Shown here piece by piece: positions 1 to 7,833 of a DNA stretch of 64,000 nucleotides. The first letter of the stretch is position 1, and every line of letters starts with the position of its first letter. Made by a program: the position numbers and the translations under genes. Source of the DNA: RUG563 sp045590215 (GTDB lineage Bacteria > Bacillota > Clostridia > Christensenellales > Aristaeellaceae); NCBI GenBank assembly GCA_045590215.1, contig JAZNQO010000029.1, positions 1 through 64,000 on the forward strand, written 5' to 3'. Under the pieces are notes generated by a model. It was not told the origin of the DNA, did no database searches, and was given only the letters and a program-made list of their open reading frames with translations.

Positions 1-44
1 CAACAAGTGACAGCGGCACACAGTTTGTTCAATAAATCTTCTCC

Positions 45-245
45 ATCCGCTACCGGGTGCAGGGTGAATGAGGCGACCGGCCCTCCGGTGGAGGGAGCGG
101 CTGAAAGCCGCAGGAAGCCGAATGAATCAACCGAAACAAGCATTGGGAGCGGCAGCGACCAAGGCGTAGATTGAGGTTGCGGTACAATGTCCCTGCCCGG
201 GGTTCGGGGGTGGAACCCCCGGCGGTGCCTGCGAAAGCGCAGCAA
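45..245 (+). ncRNA. Candidate structured noncoding RNA, possibly raiA-type
   Basis: This stretch has no credible protein but many helices: CCCTCC/GGAGGG at 92-106, GCGGCT-GAA-AGCCGC at 107-121, a GGGGTTC/GAACCCC hairpin near 202-223, and CTGC-GAAA-type closure near 228-241. CCGGGTGCAGGG at 53-64 can pair with CCCTGCCCGG at 192-201, which would close the domain. Plus-strand loops are purine-rich (GTGAATGA, GAATGAA, GAAA), which favours the plus strand. A purine-rich core with GGGTGAATGAGGC recalls the raiA motif of Bacillota, but this is from memory and unverified. A weak minus-strand promoter (TTGTGC at 293-298, TATAAT at 270-275) leaves the strand open. Confidence 0.4.
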
Positions 246-302
246 ATTAACATTTGTCTTCTCAAATTGATTATATCACATCCTGATGACAGGCACAAGA
301 AA

Positions 303-329
303 AGCTGCGCCCACCTCTGACGCAGCTTC
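303..329 (-). terminator. Rho-independent terminator of the KDG kinase gene
   Basis: AAGCTGCG and CGCAGCTT form a perfect 8-bp stem; read on the minus strand it is followed by TTTTCTTGT. It is the first T-tailed hairpin downstream of the kinase stop. Confidence 0.6.
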
Positions 330-395
330 AATCCTTCTTTTCGGCTATTCAAAGAATATTTTTTGTCCGATTCCTCAGTCGGTTTTCAGTGGGGG

Positions 396-436
396 TACGG
401 GGGAGGTACTTTTGACGCAAAAGTACCTCCCCCGTA
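396..436. repeat. Perfect 19-bp inverted repeat, lone copy of a hairpin family
   Basis: Bases 396-414 and 418-436 are exact reverse complements around the loop ACG. The core ACTTTTG-ACG-CAAAAGT is shared with three hairpins at 14.2-14.5 kb. Here the flanking pair is T-A (GTAC) where those have C-G (GCAC), a paired change. There is no T-run, so it is not a normal terminator. It lies just past the 3' end of the kinase gene. Confidence 0.8.
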
Positions 437-458
437 AAAACATCGTATCCCTTTCCTC

Positions 459-1481
459 TTACCGCTGCACACGGCCGGAGGCGTTGCCGCCGGCGAGAGT
501 GAGCACTTCCTTTTCGGAGCAGAGGTTGAAGTCCGCTTCGATGGTCTGCTTGAGGCAGGAAGCTGCCACGGCAAATTCGATGGCCTTCTGGCAGTCGCCG
601 GGCCACTTGTTCATGGCATGGATAAGACCGCCGCCAAAGCTGTCGCCGCCGCCCACGCGGTCCACAATGTGGATGAGGTAATTCTTGGCGAAGTAAGCCT
701 TTTCGCCGTCGTAAAGCATGCCGCTCCAGTTGTTGTCAGAGGCGGAAATGCTGCCGCGCAGGGTGATGGCCACATAGTCAAAACCGAAGCGTTCCTTCAG
801 CTGCTGTGCCACAGACACATAGCCTTCCTTATCCAGCTTGCCGGAGTTGATATCGGTATCCTTGGCTTCAATGCCGAAAACGTCCTTGGCATCTTCTTCG
901 TTGGCGATGCATACGTTCACATAGGGCATCAGTTCGCCCATGACCTTGCCGGCCTGCTCGCGAGTCCAGAGCTTTCCGCGGTAATTCAGGTCACAGGAAA
1001 CGGTGATGCCCTTTGCCTTGCAAACCTTCAGCGCATCCATGCAAATTTCGGGCAGTTCGCCGCCGAGGGCAGGAGTGATGCCGGTGAAATGGAACCAAGT
1101 AGCCCCATCCAGAATCTTTTCCCAGTCATAATCTTCCCGCTTGGAAAGAGCCACGGAGGAACCGGCACGGTCATAGACCACCTTGCTGCCACGCTGGGAA
1201 GCACCCTTTTCGCAGTAATAGATGCCAAGGCGGGGGCCCTGACGAAGAATCTTGCTCACATCCACGCCATACTGACGCAGGGCGTTGACGGCATTCTGGC
1301 CGATTTCGTGGGCAGGCACAGCCGTCACATAGGCGGCATCATTGCCATAATTGGCAAGGGAAACGGCCACATTGGCTTCGCCGCCACCATAGGTAGCTTC
1401 AAACTTATTGGCCTGGGGAAAACGCAGATACCCTTCAGGGCTGAGACGGAGCATGATTTCACCGAAACATACCGCTTTCAT
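459..1481 (-). CDS. kdgK: PfkB-family sugar kinase, probably 2-dehydro-3-deoxygluconokinase
   Basis: The 340-residue ribokinase-fold protein phosphorylates a sugar in the cytoplasm, most likely 2-keto-3-deoxygluconate from pectin or uronate breakdown. Seen: the N-terminal PfkB glycine patch (GGGEANVAVSLANYG, about residues 30-45) and the C-terminal signature DRVGGGDSFGGG with the catalytic Asp near 280. The central segment with YYCEKGASQRGSKVVYDR is typical of KDG kinases. The start at 1481 was chosen over a longer frame to 1520 because GGGAG lies just upstream of MKAVCFGE. An inverted repeat (GCGGTC-TTGT-GGCCGC) in the leader could be an operator. No other KDG pathway gene is adjacent, so the substrate stays inferred. 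Confidence 0.85.
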   Translation of the reverse strand: MKAVCFGEIMLRLSPEGYLRFPQANKFEATYGGGEANVAVSLANYGNDAAYVTAVPAHEIGQNAVNALRQYGVDVSKILRQGPRLGIYYCEKGASQRGSKVVYDRAGSSVALSKREDYDWEKILDGATWFHFTGITPALGGELPEICMDALKVCKAKGITVSCDLNYRGKLWTREQAGKVMGELMPYVNVCIANEEDAKDVFGIEAKDTDINSGKLDKEGYVSVAQQLKERFGFDYVAITLRGSISASDNNWSGMLYDGEKAYFAKNYLIHIVDRVGGGDSFGGGLIHAMNKWPGDCQKAIEFAVAASCLKQTIEADFNLCSEKEVLTLAGGNASGRVQR

Positions 1482-1670
1482 TTTGCATACACTCCCGTTT
1501 CTTTTATCATTTGCGGCCACAAGACCGCATGAACACTTATTATTTTTTTACGACGCCTTTTCCTTTTTTCCTGCCACGATGCCGGCTTTGTGCATATTTT
1601 TGTCTTGTTTTGACAAAAAGAACGGGAGGCGATTTGCCTGCGCTGTTTATCCAGCCTTTTCACAGGGGCT

Positions 1671-2459
1671 ATGCTTGGGTGCCTATATGTTTTCCCGCAG
1701 GAAGCGGCGGCATCCGCAAGGGACGCCCTTGCGCTCTTTGGCAACGCCCTTGTGCCAACCCTTGGCCCCTGCATGGTGCTTTGCCTGTTTTTGTGCAGCC
1801 GCCTACCGGGAAGCGGCCTTTTCCCCATCATTTCCGGCTTCCTTTGCGGATCGCCCGGCGGCGCAAAAATGATGCAGGGAAATGATTGGGGCGGAAAGAT
1901 ACCAAGGCGTGAAATGGCTCTCACAGGCGTGATGAGCCCTGCCTTTTTCCTTGGCACATTGTCCGGCTGGCTTGCCAGCCAAAGGATCGCTTGTCTCCTT
2001 TATTTCTGCCATGTTTTGGGGGCTGTGCTGTCGGCTTTGTGCATGCGAAAGGTGCCCTCCGTTGCATCTGAAAAAACGCCCCTTTCCCTGTTTGCCTGCA
2101 TAGGGCAGAGCATACAGGCTCTTTTGCAGGTAGGGTATTTTGTGATGCTGGGAACAGTCGCCTCCCGGATGTGCGCCTGTGCCCTGCCCTTTTTGCCGGA
2201 GGGCGTGCTGGTTTTTTTGCAGAGCCTGATGGAAGTAACGGGCGGCGCAAGGGCCGTGATTTCTCTTTCACCAGGCCTGCTCTATCCCCTTTTATCCGCT
2301 GCCACATCCTTTGGCGGCCTGTCCATCCTGATGCAAAACCTTTCCTTCTGGCAGGAAAAGGGCGTTTCTTTCGTGCAATTGGCCCTTGTGCAGCTGCTCC
2401 ACGCCGCAATTTCCTTTCTTCTGTGTTTTTTCTTGCAAATTCTTTCGCTTTTCGGTTGA
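1671..2459 (+). CDS. YlbJ-like membrane protein with nucleoside-recognition/gate domain
   Basis: A 262-residue polytopic protein. The N-terminal pattern LYVFPQEAAASARDALALF, then LVPTLGPCMVLCLF, GSPGGAKM and a later MEVTGG motif, matches the layout of the sporulation membrane protein YlbJ and related gate-domain proteins. About six to seven hydrophobic segments are visible. The first ATG has no usable ribosome site. A GGGAGG at 1623-1628 precedes in-frame non-ATG codons (CTG at 1638 at 9 bases), so the true N-terminus may lie about 11 codons upstream. The frame is open from 1614. No other sporulation gene is in the window, so the role is inferred from the family only. Confidence 0.65.
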   Translation: MLGCLYVFPQEAAASARDALALFGNALVPTLGPCMVLCLFLCSRLPGSGLFPIISGFLCGSPGGAKMMQGNDWGGKIPRREMALTGVMSPAFFLGTLSGWLASQRIACLLYFCHVLGAVLSALCMRKVPSVASEKTPLSLFACIGQSIQALLQVGYFVMLGTVASRMCACALPFLPEGVLVFLQSLMEVTGGARAVISLSPGLLYPLLSAATSFGGLSILMQNLSFWQEKGVSFVQLALVQLLHAAISFLLCFFLQILSLFG

Positions 2460-2484
2460 AAAATATCTGCGCTTCCTGTATAAT
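2456..2484 (+). promoter_or_regulatory. Sigma-A promoter of ackA
   Basis: TTGAAA at 2456-2461 and TATAAT at 2479-2484 with a 17-base spacer. The -35 box overlaps the stop codon of the YlbJ-like gene. Confidence 0.8.
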
Positions 2485-2533
2485 AACAGTTGGTGTTTTT
2501 CCGAAAATGAAAAGGAAGAAGGGTATATTTCAA

Positions 2534-3748
2534 ATGAAAGTTCTGATTGTAAACGCAGGTTCCTCTTCGCTGAAGTATCAGCTGATCGATATGGACAATG
2601 AACAGACGCTGGCCAAGGGTCTGGTAGAGCGCATCGGCATGGCGGAAAACGGCCATCACGAATGCAAAGTGAACGGCGAAAAGATCGTTGACTGGGCAGA
2701 AGATAAGATTGTTGACCATGTGCAGGGCTGCAAGATGATGCTGGCCGCGCTGACTGATTCTGAAAAGGGTGCTGTGAAGTCCATGGACGAAATCAGTGCC
2801 GTGGGTCATCGTGTGCTCCATGGCGGCAGCAAGTTCTCCGAATCCATGATCATCAATGACGAAGTCATCGCAGCCATCGAAGAAAATATTCCCCTGGGCC
2901 CCTTGCATAACCCTGCCAACCTCATGGGCATCAAGGCCTGCCAGGAAGTGATGCCCGAAACCCCCATGGTGGCCGTGTTTGACACTGCTTTCCACCAGAC
3001 CATGCCCCCCAAGGCTTATATGTATGGCCTGCCCTACGAATATTACGAAAAGCATCATGTGCGCCGCTATGGCTTCCACGGCACGTCTCACCGCTTTGTT
3101 TCCAAGCGCACGGCGGAATTCCTGGGCAAGAAGCCGGAAGAACTCCGCATCATCACCGCTCACCTTGGCAACGGCTCCTCTCTGGCCGCTGTGGAATACG
3201 GCAAGTGCGTGGATACTTCCATGGGTCTGACGCCTTTGGAAGGCGTGCTGATGGGTACCCGTTCCGGCAATCTGGATCCTGCCGTGGTGGAATTCATCTG
3301 CGATAAGGAAAACCTCACCGTTTCCCAGATGCTGAACGTTTGCAACAAAAAGAGCGGTTTGCTTGGCATCAGCGGCCTGTCCAACGATATGCGTGACGTG
3401 GATAACGCTGCCAAGGAAGGTCATCCCCGTGCGCAGCTGGCCCGTGACATGCTGGTGCACGGCATCCGTAAGTATATCGGCTCCTACGCTGCCGTGATGA
3501 ACGGCGTGGACGTGATCGTGTTCACCGCCGGCATCGGCGAAAACAACTATGGCCTGCGTGAAGACATCATGGCCGGGTTTGAATTCATGGGTGCCAAACT
3601 GGACAAAGAAAAGAACGCTGCGCTGGCTTGGCCCAATGTGCACGAAGCCGTCATCTCTGCCGACGACAGCAAGGTGCTCATCTGCGTCATCCCCACCAAC
3701 GAAGAAATCGCCATCGCACGGGACACCCTGGAGCTGGTGAGCAAATAA
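2534..3748 (+). CDS. ackA: Acetate kinase
   Basis: The 404-residue enzyme interconverts acetyl phosphate plus ADP with acetate plus ATP, the energy-yielding last step of acetate fermentation in the cytoplasm. Family signatures are intact: VNAGSSSLKYQL at the N-terminus, GFHGTSHRFVS near 175, AHLGNGSSLAAV near 205, GTRSGNLDPA near 240 and FTAGIGENN near 325. Length is normal. The start at 2534 follows a GGAAGAAGG site; a longer upstream frame overlaps the previous gene and is not supported. The gene is monocistronic with its own promoter and terminator. Phosphotransacetylase is not adjacent. Confidence 0.97.
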   Translation: MKVLIVNAGSSSLKYQLIDMDNEQTLAKGLVERIGMAENGHHECKVNGEKIVDWAEDKIVDHVQGCKMMLAALTDSEKGAVKSMDEISAVGHRVLHGGSKFSESMIINDEVIAAIEENIPLGPLHNPANLMGIKACQEVMPETPMVAVFDTAFHQTMPPKAYMYGLPYEYYEKHHVRRYGFHGTSHRFVSKRTAEFLGKKPEELRIITAHLGNGSSLAAVEYGKCVDTSMGLTPLEGVLMGTRSGNLDPAVVEFICDKENLTVSQMLNVCNKKSGLLGISGLSNDMRDVDNAAKEGHPRAQLARDMLVHGIRKYIGSYAAVMNGVDVIVFTAGIGENNYGLREDIMAGFEFMGAKLDKEKNAALAWPNVHEAVISADDSKVLICVIPTNEEIAIARDTLELVSK

Positions 3749-3764
3749 TTAACCGCAAATAAAC

Positions 3765-3800
3765 AGCCGGGTTGCCTTCATAAGCAGCCCGGCTTTTCTT
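3765..3800. terminator. Terminator between ackA and the convergent small gene
   Basis: AGCCGGGTTGC and GCAGCCCGGCT pair around a short loop and run into TTTTCTT on the plus strand. It also serves weakly on the minus strand. Confidence 0.85.
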
Positions 3801-4062
3801 ATGCTTTTTGATATGATTGAAACAAACAATTAAAACGCTTTTGATTGAAAATGATGATTTTGTATTGTTCCCCATCTTTCATGCGAAACGTTGCTACGGG
3901 GAAAATGATTCGCTTCCATGTAAGGTTTTCAATTTCTTTCAGCGGCAGCACCAATTTTTTGTATTGCGCTGGTATGCTGCTTTTTTGCGCACGGTAGGTT
4001 ACGGCTTCACGATCCAGATATAAACCGCCGCCCAGTATACCGCCCCGGCACAGGCTGCACAT
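3799..4062 (-). CDS. Small hypothetical protein, PH/GRAM-like fold suspected
   Basis: An 87-residue protein I cannot assign. It begins MCSLCRGG and is followed by alternating beta-like stretches (AVTYRAQ, LVLPLKEIENLTWK, TFRMKDGEQYKIIIF), the pattern of a small PH- or GRAM-like domain. The second ATG (4062) was chosen because AAAGGAG sits 7 bases before it; the first ATG at 4077 lies upstream of that site. Its stop overlaps the T-run of the ackA terminator. No signal peptide or membrane segment is seen. Confidence 0.5.
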   Translation of the reverse strand: MCSLCRGGILGGGLYLDREAVTYRAQKSSIPAQYKKLVLPLKEIENLTWKRIIFPVATFRMKDGEQYKIIIFNQKRFNCLFQSYQKA

Positions 4063-4095
4063 AAACGCTCCTTTCATTCTTCTCCCCTGCCTTTC

Positions 4096-4127
4096 AAAAA
4101 AGCCACAACAGTTTCCCGTTGCGGCTC
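4096..4127 (-). terminator. Terminator of murC
   Basis: On the minus strand AGCCGCAAC pairs with GTTGTGGCT and is followed by TTTTTT, 8 bases after the murC stop. Confidence 0.85.
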
Positions 4128-4134
4128 TTATTTT

Positions 4135-5523
4135 TTATTTCGTATCCCCATGCAGCTGCATCTGCTCGTTGAGCAGATTGATGTTGCCGCAGCCCATGGT
4201 CAGCACCAGATCGCCGGGCTGCCAATGCTCCCGGAGATATTTTTCGGTATCGTTGAAAGAGGGGGTATGCACGGCATTGATGCCATTTTTCAGCATCCCT
4301 TCAATCAGCATTTCGGATTTGATATCGCCGGGGTCTTTCTCCCGTGCGGCAAAAATATCCGTCACCAGCGTGAAATCCGCAACAGAGGTGCAGGTCAGAT
4401 AATCCCGAAACAAGCTCTTCACCCGGCTGTAGGTATGGGGCTGCATCACCGCCCAGAGCCTGTTTGGCTTTTGCATTTTGGCAACATCCAAGGCCGCCTT
4501 CATTTCCGTTGGGTTATGGCCATAATCGTGATACATTTTCACGCCGTCAATGATGCCCGTCAGCTCAAACCGCCGATGCACTCCGGTAAAAGCGCACAAC
4601 GCCTTGGCCGTATCCTCTGCGCTGACGCCGGCAGAGCGCACCGCCGCATAAGCCGCAAGGCCGTTCAATACGTTAAATGTGCCCGGCACGGAAAGCTCCA
4701 CTCTCTCTTCCTTTTCAGCCCGGAACATCACGTCAAACCGGGCGCAGCCGTTTTCTGTGTAAGAAAGGTTTTCCGGGTAATAATCGCATGCAGGGGTCAT
4801 GCCGTACGTCAGCGTCCGGCAATGCAGCTTCTTAAACAATCCGGGAATCCAAGGGTCTTCCCCCCAGCCGATGGCCACGCCGTCTTCCGGCAGCAGGGAC
4901 AAAAACTTCCCAAAGGCGTTGCAGATATCGTGAATATCCTTGTAATAATCCAAATGGTCTTCTTCGATGTTCAAAACAACGGCGGTGGTGGGCTGCATTT
5001 CCAGGAAGCTGCCGTGGAATTCGCAGGCTTCCGCCACAAACACATCCTTGCCCCCTACCCGGCTACCGCCGCCAAGGGCATCCAGCCTGCCGCCGATGGA
5101 CACGGTGGGGTCCTTGCCGCAAACGAGCAAGGCCTGTGCAATCATGGAGCTGGTGGTGGTTTTTCCGTGGGTGCCGCTGACGCAGACAGCGTGCTTATGG
5201 TTCTGCATCAATTGCCCCAAGAGAACGGAACGTTCCATCTGGGCAATGCCCAGCTCTTTCGCTTTCATCCGTTCAGGGTTATCCTCCGCAATGGCGGCGG
5301 AAAAAATAATCAAATCCTTCCCGACGGCATTTTCCGCAAAATGCCCCACAGTAATGGGAATCCCCTTCTGCCGCAGCCTTTCCACTGCATGGGAATTGGC
5401 GTTATCGGAGCCCGTCAGGCTGTAGCCTTCTTTTAGCAGCATTTCGGCCAAGCCGCTCATGCTGCTGCCGCCGATGCCGATCATATGTACCTTTTTATCC
5501 TGATAATCACGGATGTGAACCAT
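4135..5523 (-). CDS. murC: UDP-N-acetylmuramate--L-alanine ligase
   Basis: The 462-residue Mur ligase adds L-alanine to UDP-MurNAc using ATP, the first amino-acid step of peptidoglycan precursor synthesis in the cytoplasm. Seen: the N-terminal Rossmann motif MIGIGGSSMSGLA, the ATP loop SGTHGKTTTSS near residue 117, EACEFHGSFL and EEDHLDYY in the central domain, and the C-terminal MYHDYGHNPTE region. Length is normal for the family. GGAGGTG precedes the start. The gene is alone, not in a dcw cluster. Its promoter is TTGATA-17-TATAAT. Confidence 0.97.
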   Translation of the reverse strand: MVHIRDYQDKKVHMIGIGGSSMSGLAEMLLKEGYSLTGSDNANSHAVERLRQKGIPITVGHFAENAVGKDLIIFSAAIAEDNPERMKAKELGIAQMERSVLLGQLMQNHKHAVCVSGTHGKTTTSSMIAQALLVCGKDPTVSIGGRLDALGGGSRVGGKDVFVAEACEFHGSFLEMQPTTAVVLNIEEDHLDYYKDIHDICNAFGKFLSLLPEDGVAIGWGEDPWIPGLFKKLHCRTLTYGMTPACDYYPENLSYTENGCARFDVMFRAEKEERVELSVPGTFNVLNGLAAYAAVRSAGVSAEDTAKALCAFTGVHRRFELTGIIDGVKMYHDYGHNPTEMKAALDVAKMQKPNRLWAVMQPHTYSRVKSLFRDYLTCTSVADFTLVTDIFAAREKDPGDIKSEMLIEGMLKNGINAVHTPSFNDTEKYLREHWQPGDLVLTMGCGNINLLNEQMQLHGDTK

Positions 5524-5555
5524 ACCACACCTCCGGAAATTTTCACTCGCTTATC

Positions 5556-5584
5556 ATTATACGATGAGAAGCGAAAAATATCAA
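5556..5584 (-). promoter_or_regulatory. Sigma-A promoter of murC
   Basis: On the minus strand TTGATA (5579-5584) and TATAAT (5556-5561), spacer 17. Confidence 0.75.
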
Positions 5585-5629
5585 TCTTTTTTCATTTCCT
5601 TTCGCTCTTTTTCCTCATCTTTTGTCCGC

Positions 5630-5658
5630 TTGTATTTTCGGGCAAATTAGGGTATAAT
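5630..5658 (+). promoter_or_regulatory. Promoter of the DUF1292-uvrC operon
   Basis: TTGTAT at 5630-5635 and TATAAT at 5653-5658, spacer 17, 40 bases before the first start codon. It diverges from the murC promoter. Confidence 0.65.
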
Positions 5659-5697
5659 TTGGATGGGCAAACCATCAAAGAATAAGGAGAGATTGCT

Positions 5698-5979
5698 ATG
5701 AATAACGAAGAAATGGACATCATCGAGCTGGAAAGCGAAAACGGCGAAATGCTGCGCCTGTGCGTGGATCGCTATTTCTTCTACAACGGCGATGAATATG
5801 TGCTGCTGACGGACGATTGCGGCGAAAACAAGCCCAAGGACGAAGTATCCCATTATGTGATGAAGGTCGTTCCCCTGGAAGATGAGGACGGCGAAGAAAT
5901 GGAAGAATTCGTGCCCGTGGAAGACGAGCTGATGGATCAGCTGATTCATGTGGTGGAATCCACCTTCGGCGACGAATAA
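5698..5979 (+). CDS. DUF1292 family protein
   Basis: A 93-residue, very acidic cytoplasmic protein. The pattern MDIIELESENGEMLRL, FFYNGDEYVLL and HYVMKVV is that of DUF1292 (YrzB family), common in Firmicutes and of unknown function. AAGGAGAG lies 7 bases before the ATG. The stop is 6 bases before uvrC, so the two are probably co-transcribed. Confidence 0.85.
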   Translation: MNNEEMDIIELESENGEMLRLCVDRYFFYNGDEYVLLTDDCGENKPKDEVSHYVMKVVPLEDEDGEEMEEFVPVEDELMDQLIHVVESTFGDE

Positions 5980-5985
5980 AAGTTT

Positions 5986-7815
5986 ATGAACGATCAGATT
6001 GCACAAAAGCTGCGCCTGCTGCCTGATTCCCCCGGCTGCTATCAAATGAAGGAGAATGGGAAAATCATCTATGTGGGCAAGGCTGTTAACCTGAAAAACC
6101 GGGTGCGCAGTTATTTCCATGGCCGTGACCATACCCCCAAGGTGGCGGCCATGGTTTCGCATATCGACGATTTCGATATCATCCTCTGCCGCACCAATCT
6201 GGAAGCGTTGATTCTGGAATGCAATCTGATCAAGCTTCATCAGCCCTATTATAATATCCTGCTGAAAGATGACAAGCACTACCCCTATATCCGCCTGGAC
6301 CTGAAGGAACCCTTCCCCAAGGTTACTTTGGCACGCCGCCAGCAAAACGACGGTGCCAAGTATTTCGGCCCCTATATCGGTGCCACGGCAGTCAGGGATG
6401 TGCTGGATACGCTGCGCAAGCTTTTTCCCCTTCGCACCTGCAAGTATCATCTGCCGGAACATAAGCCCCAGCGGCCTTGTATCAATTATGAAATTGGCCG
6501 CTGCATGGGGCCCTGCTGCGATAAATGTACACAAACAGCCTACCGGCAGGTGGTGGACAGGGTGATTTCTTTCCTCGGCGGTAAATATCAGGAAGTGACG
6601 GCAGATTTGCGAAAAGACATGCTTGCCGCATCCGCTGCTTTGGAATTTGAAAAGGCCGCCCGGCTCCGGGATCAGCTGAACGACATCGAAGGCCTCATGC
6701 AGCGGCAGCAGGCCATTCAGGTTAACGGCGCAGAGCAGGATGTGTTTGCCCTGTGGGGTGATGATATGGATTGCATGGCGCAGGTAATGTATGTGCGCCG
6801 TGGCCGCATCGTTGGGGGGGATAGCTTTCCTTTGCCCGGTGAAGGAAAAGAGGACAAGGGCGAAGTATTGCTGGATTTTATTTTGCAGTTCTATGATGAA
6901 CGCAAGCCGGCAAGGGAGGTTCTTTGCCCCGATTTGCCCCAGGAAATTGCCGCCGATCTGGAAGCGTGGCTCCGGCAGAAGCGGAACACCGCCTGCACCC
7001 TCACCATCCCAAAGCGTGGGGATAAACGGGCACTTGTATTGCTTTCCGAAAAAAACGCAAGGGACGCCCTGCAAAAGCGCAATGCCAAGCAGCAGGTGCA
7101 GCATGAGCGCACCGTCGGTGCCTGCGAGGATCTGGCCAAGGCCATCGGCATGGAAAAAATGCCCCGCCGCATTGAGGGCTTTGATATCAGCAACACCCAA
7201 GGCTCCCTTTCCGTCGCTTCCATGGTGGTGTTTATGGACGGCGTGCCTGCCCCCAAGGAATACCGGCATTACCGCATCAAAACCGTGGAAGGGGCCAACG
7301 ATTTCGCCTCCATGAACGAGGTTCTGGGGCGCAGGTTCAAGCGTTCTTTGAACCCGGATAGCGGCGAAAAGTGGCCGCTGCCGGATCTGGTGTTGATTGA
7401 CGGCGGCCCGGAGCAATTGGCCTTCGCAAGAGAGGCTATGCTTTCCGCCGGGGCGAACGTGCCCATGTTCGGCTTGGCAGAGCGGCTGGAAGCTATTTAT
7501 CTGCCGGACAGGGATGAACCCATTTTGCTGGATCACCACACCCCTGCACTACATCTCATCCAGCGCATCCGTGACGAAGCCCATCGCTTCGCCATCACCC
7601 ATCACCGGGGGCTTCGTGAAAAGCATGCGGTACACAGCGTGCTGGAAGATATCCCCGGCATCGGGGCGGCCAGACGCCGTGCGCTGCTGCAATATTTCAA
7701 ATCGGTCAAGGCCATCCGGGAAGCAGACATGGACGCTTTGCTCGCATGCCCGAAAATGAATAAAGCAGCTGCCCAGAGCGTTTATGCTTGGGCGCACCCC
7801 GAAGAAAATCAATAA
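5986..7815 (+). CDS. uvrC: Excinuclease ABC subunit C
   Basis: The 609-residue UvrC makes both incisions around a DNA lesion marked by UvrB. Domains in order: GIY-YIG nuclease (LPDSPGCYQM, IIYVGKAVNLKNR, residues 10-95), cysteine-containing middle, UVR motif binding UvrB (about 205-240), RNase H-like nuclease (DISNTQGS, GANDFASMNE, about 400-540) and tandem helix-hairpin-helix (GIGAARRRALL) at the end. Length is normal. The ribosome site is weak (AAAAG), which fits translational coupling to the gene 6 bases upstream. The next gene follows after 18 bases. Confidence 0.96.
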   Translation: MNDQIAQKLRLLPDSPGCYQMKENGKIIYVGKAVNLKNRVRSYFHGRDHTPKVAAMVSHIDDFDIILCRTNLEALILECNLIKLHQPYYNILLKDDKHYPYIRLDLKEPFPKVTLARRQQNDGAKYFGPYIGATAVRDVLDTLRKLFPLRTCKYHLPEHKPQRPCINYEIGRCMGPCCDKCTQTAYRQVVDRVISFLGGKYQEVTADLRKDMLAASAALEFEKAARLRDQLNDIEGLMQRQQAIQVNGAEQDVFALWGDDMDCMAQVMYVRRGRIVGGDSFPLPGEGKEDKGEVLLDFILQFYDERKPAREVLCPDLPQEIAADLEAWLRQKRNTACTLTIPKRGDKRALVLLSEKNARDALQKRNAKQQVQHERTVGACEDLAKAIGMEKMPRRIEGFDISNTQGSLSVASMVVFMDGVPAPKEYRHYRIKTVEGANDFASMNEVLGRRFKRSLNPDSGEKWPLPDLVLIDGGPEQLAFAREAMLSAGANVPMFGLAERLEAIYLPDRDEPILLDHHTPALHLIQRIRDEAHRFAITHHRGLREKHAVHSVLEDIPGIGAARRRALLQYFKSVKAIREADMDALLACPKMNKAAAQSVYAWAHPEENQ

Positions 7816-7833
7816 TCAGGAGTTGAATTTTAT

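Noticed and set aside
50..352. 100-residue minus-strand ORF over the structured RNA
   Set aside because: No ribosome site, Cys/Arg/Pro-rich translation of GC hairpins; the RNA explanation is better.
5647..7539. 630-codon open frame antisense to uvrC
   Set aside because: It is a shadow of uvrC codon bias, rich in His and Gln, without a ribosome site or family motif.
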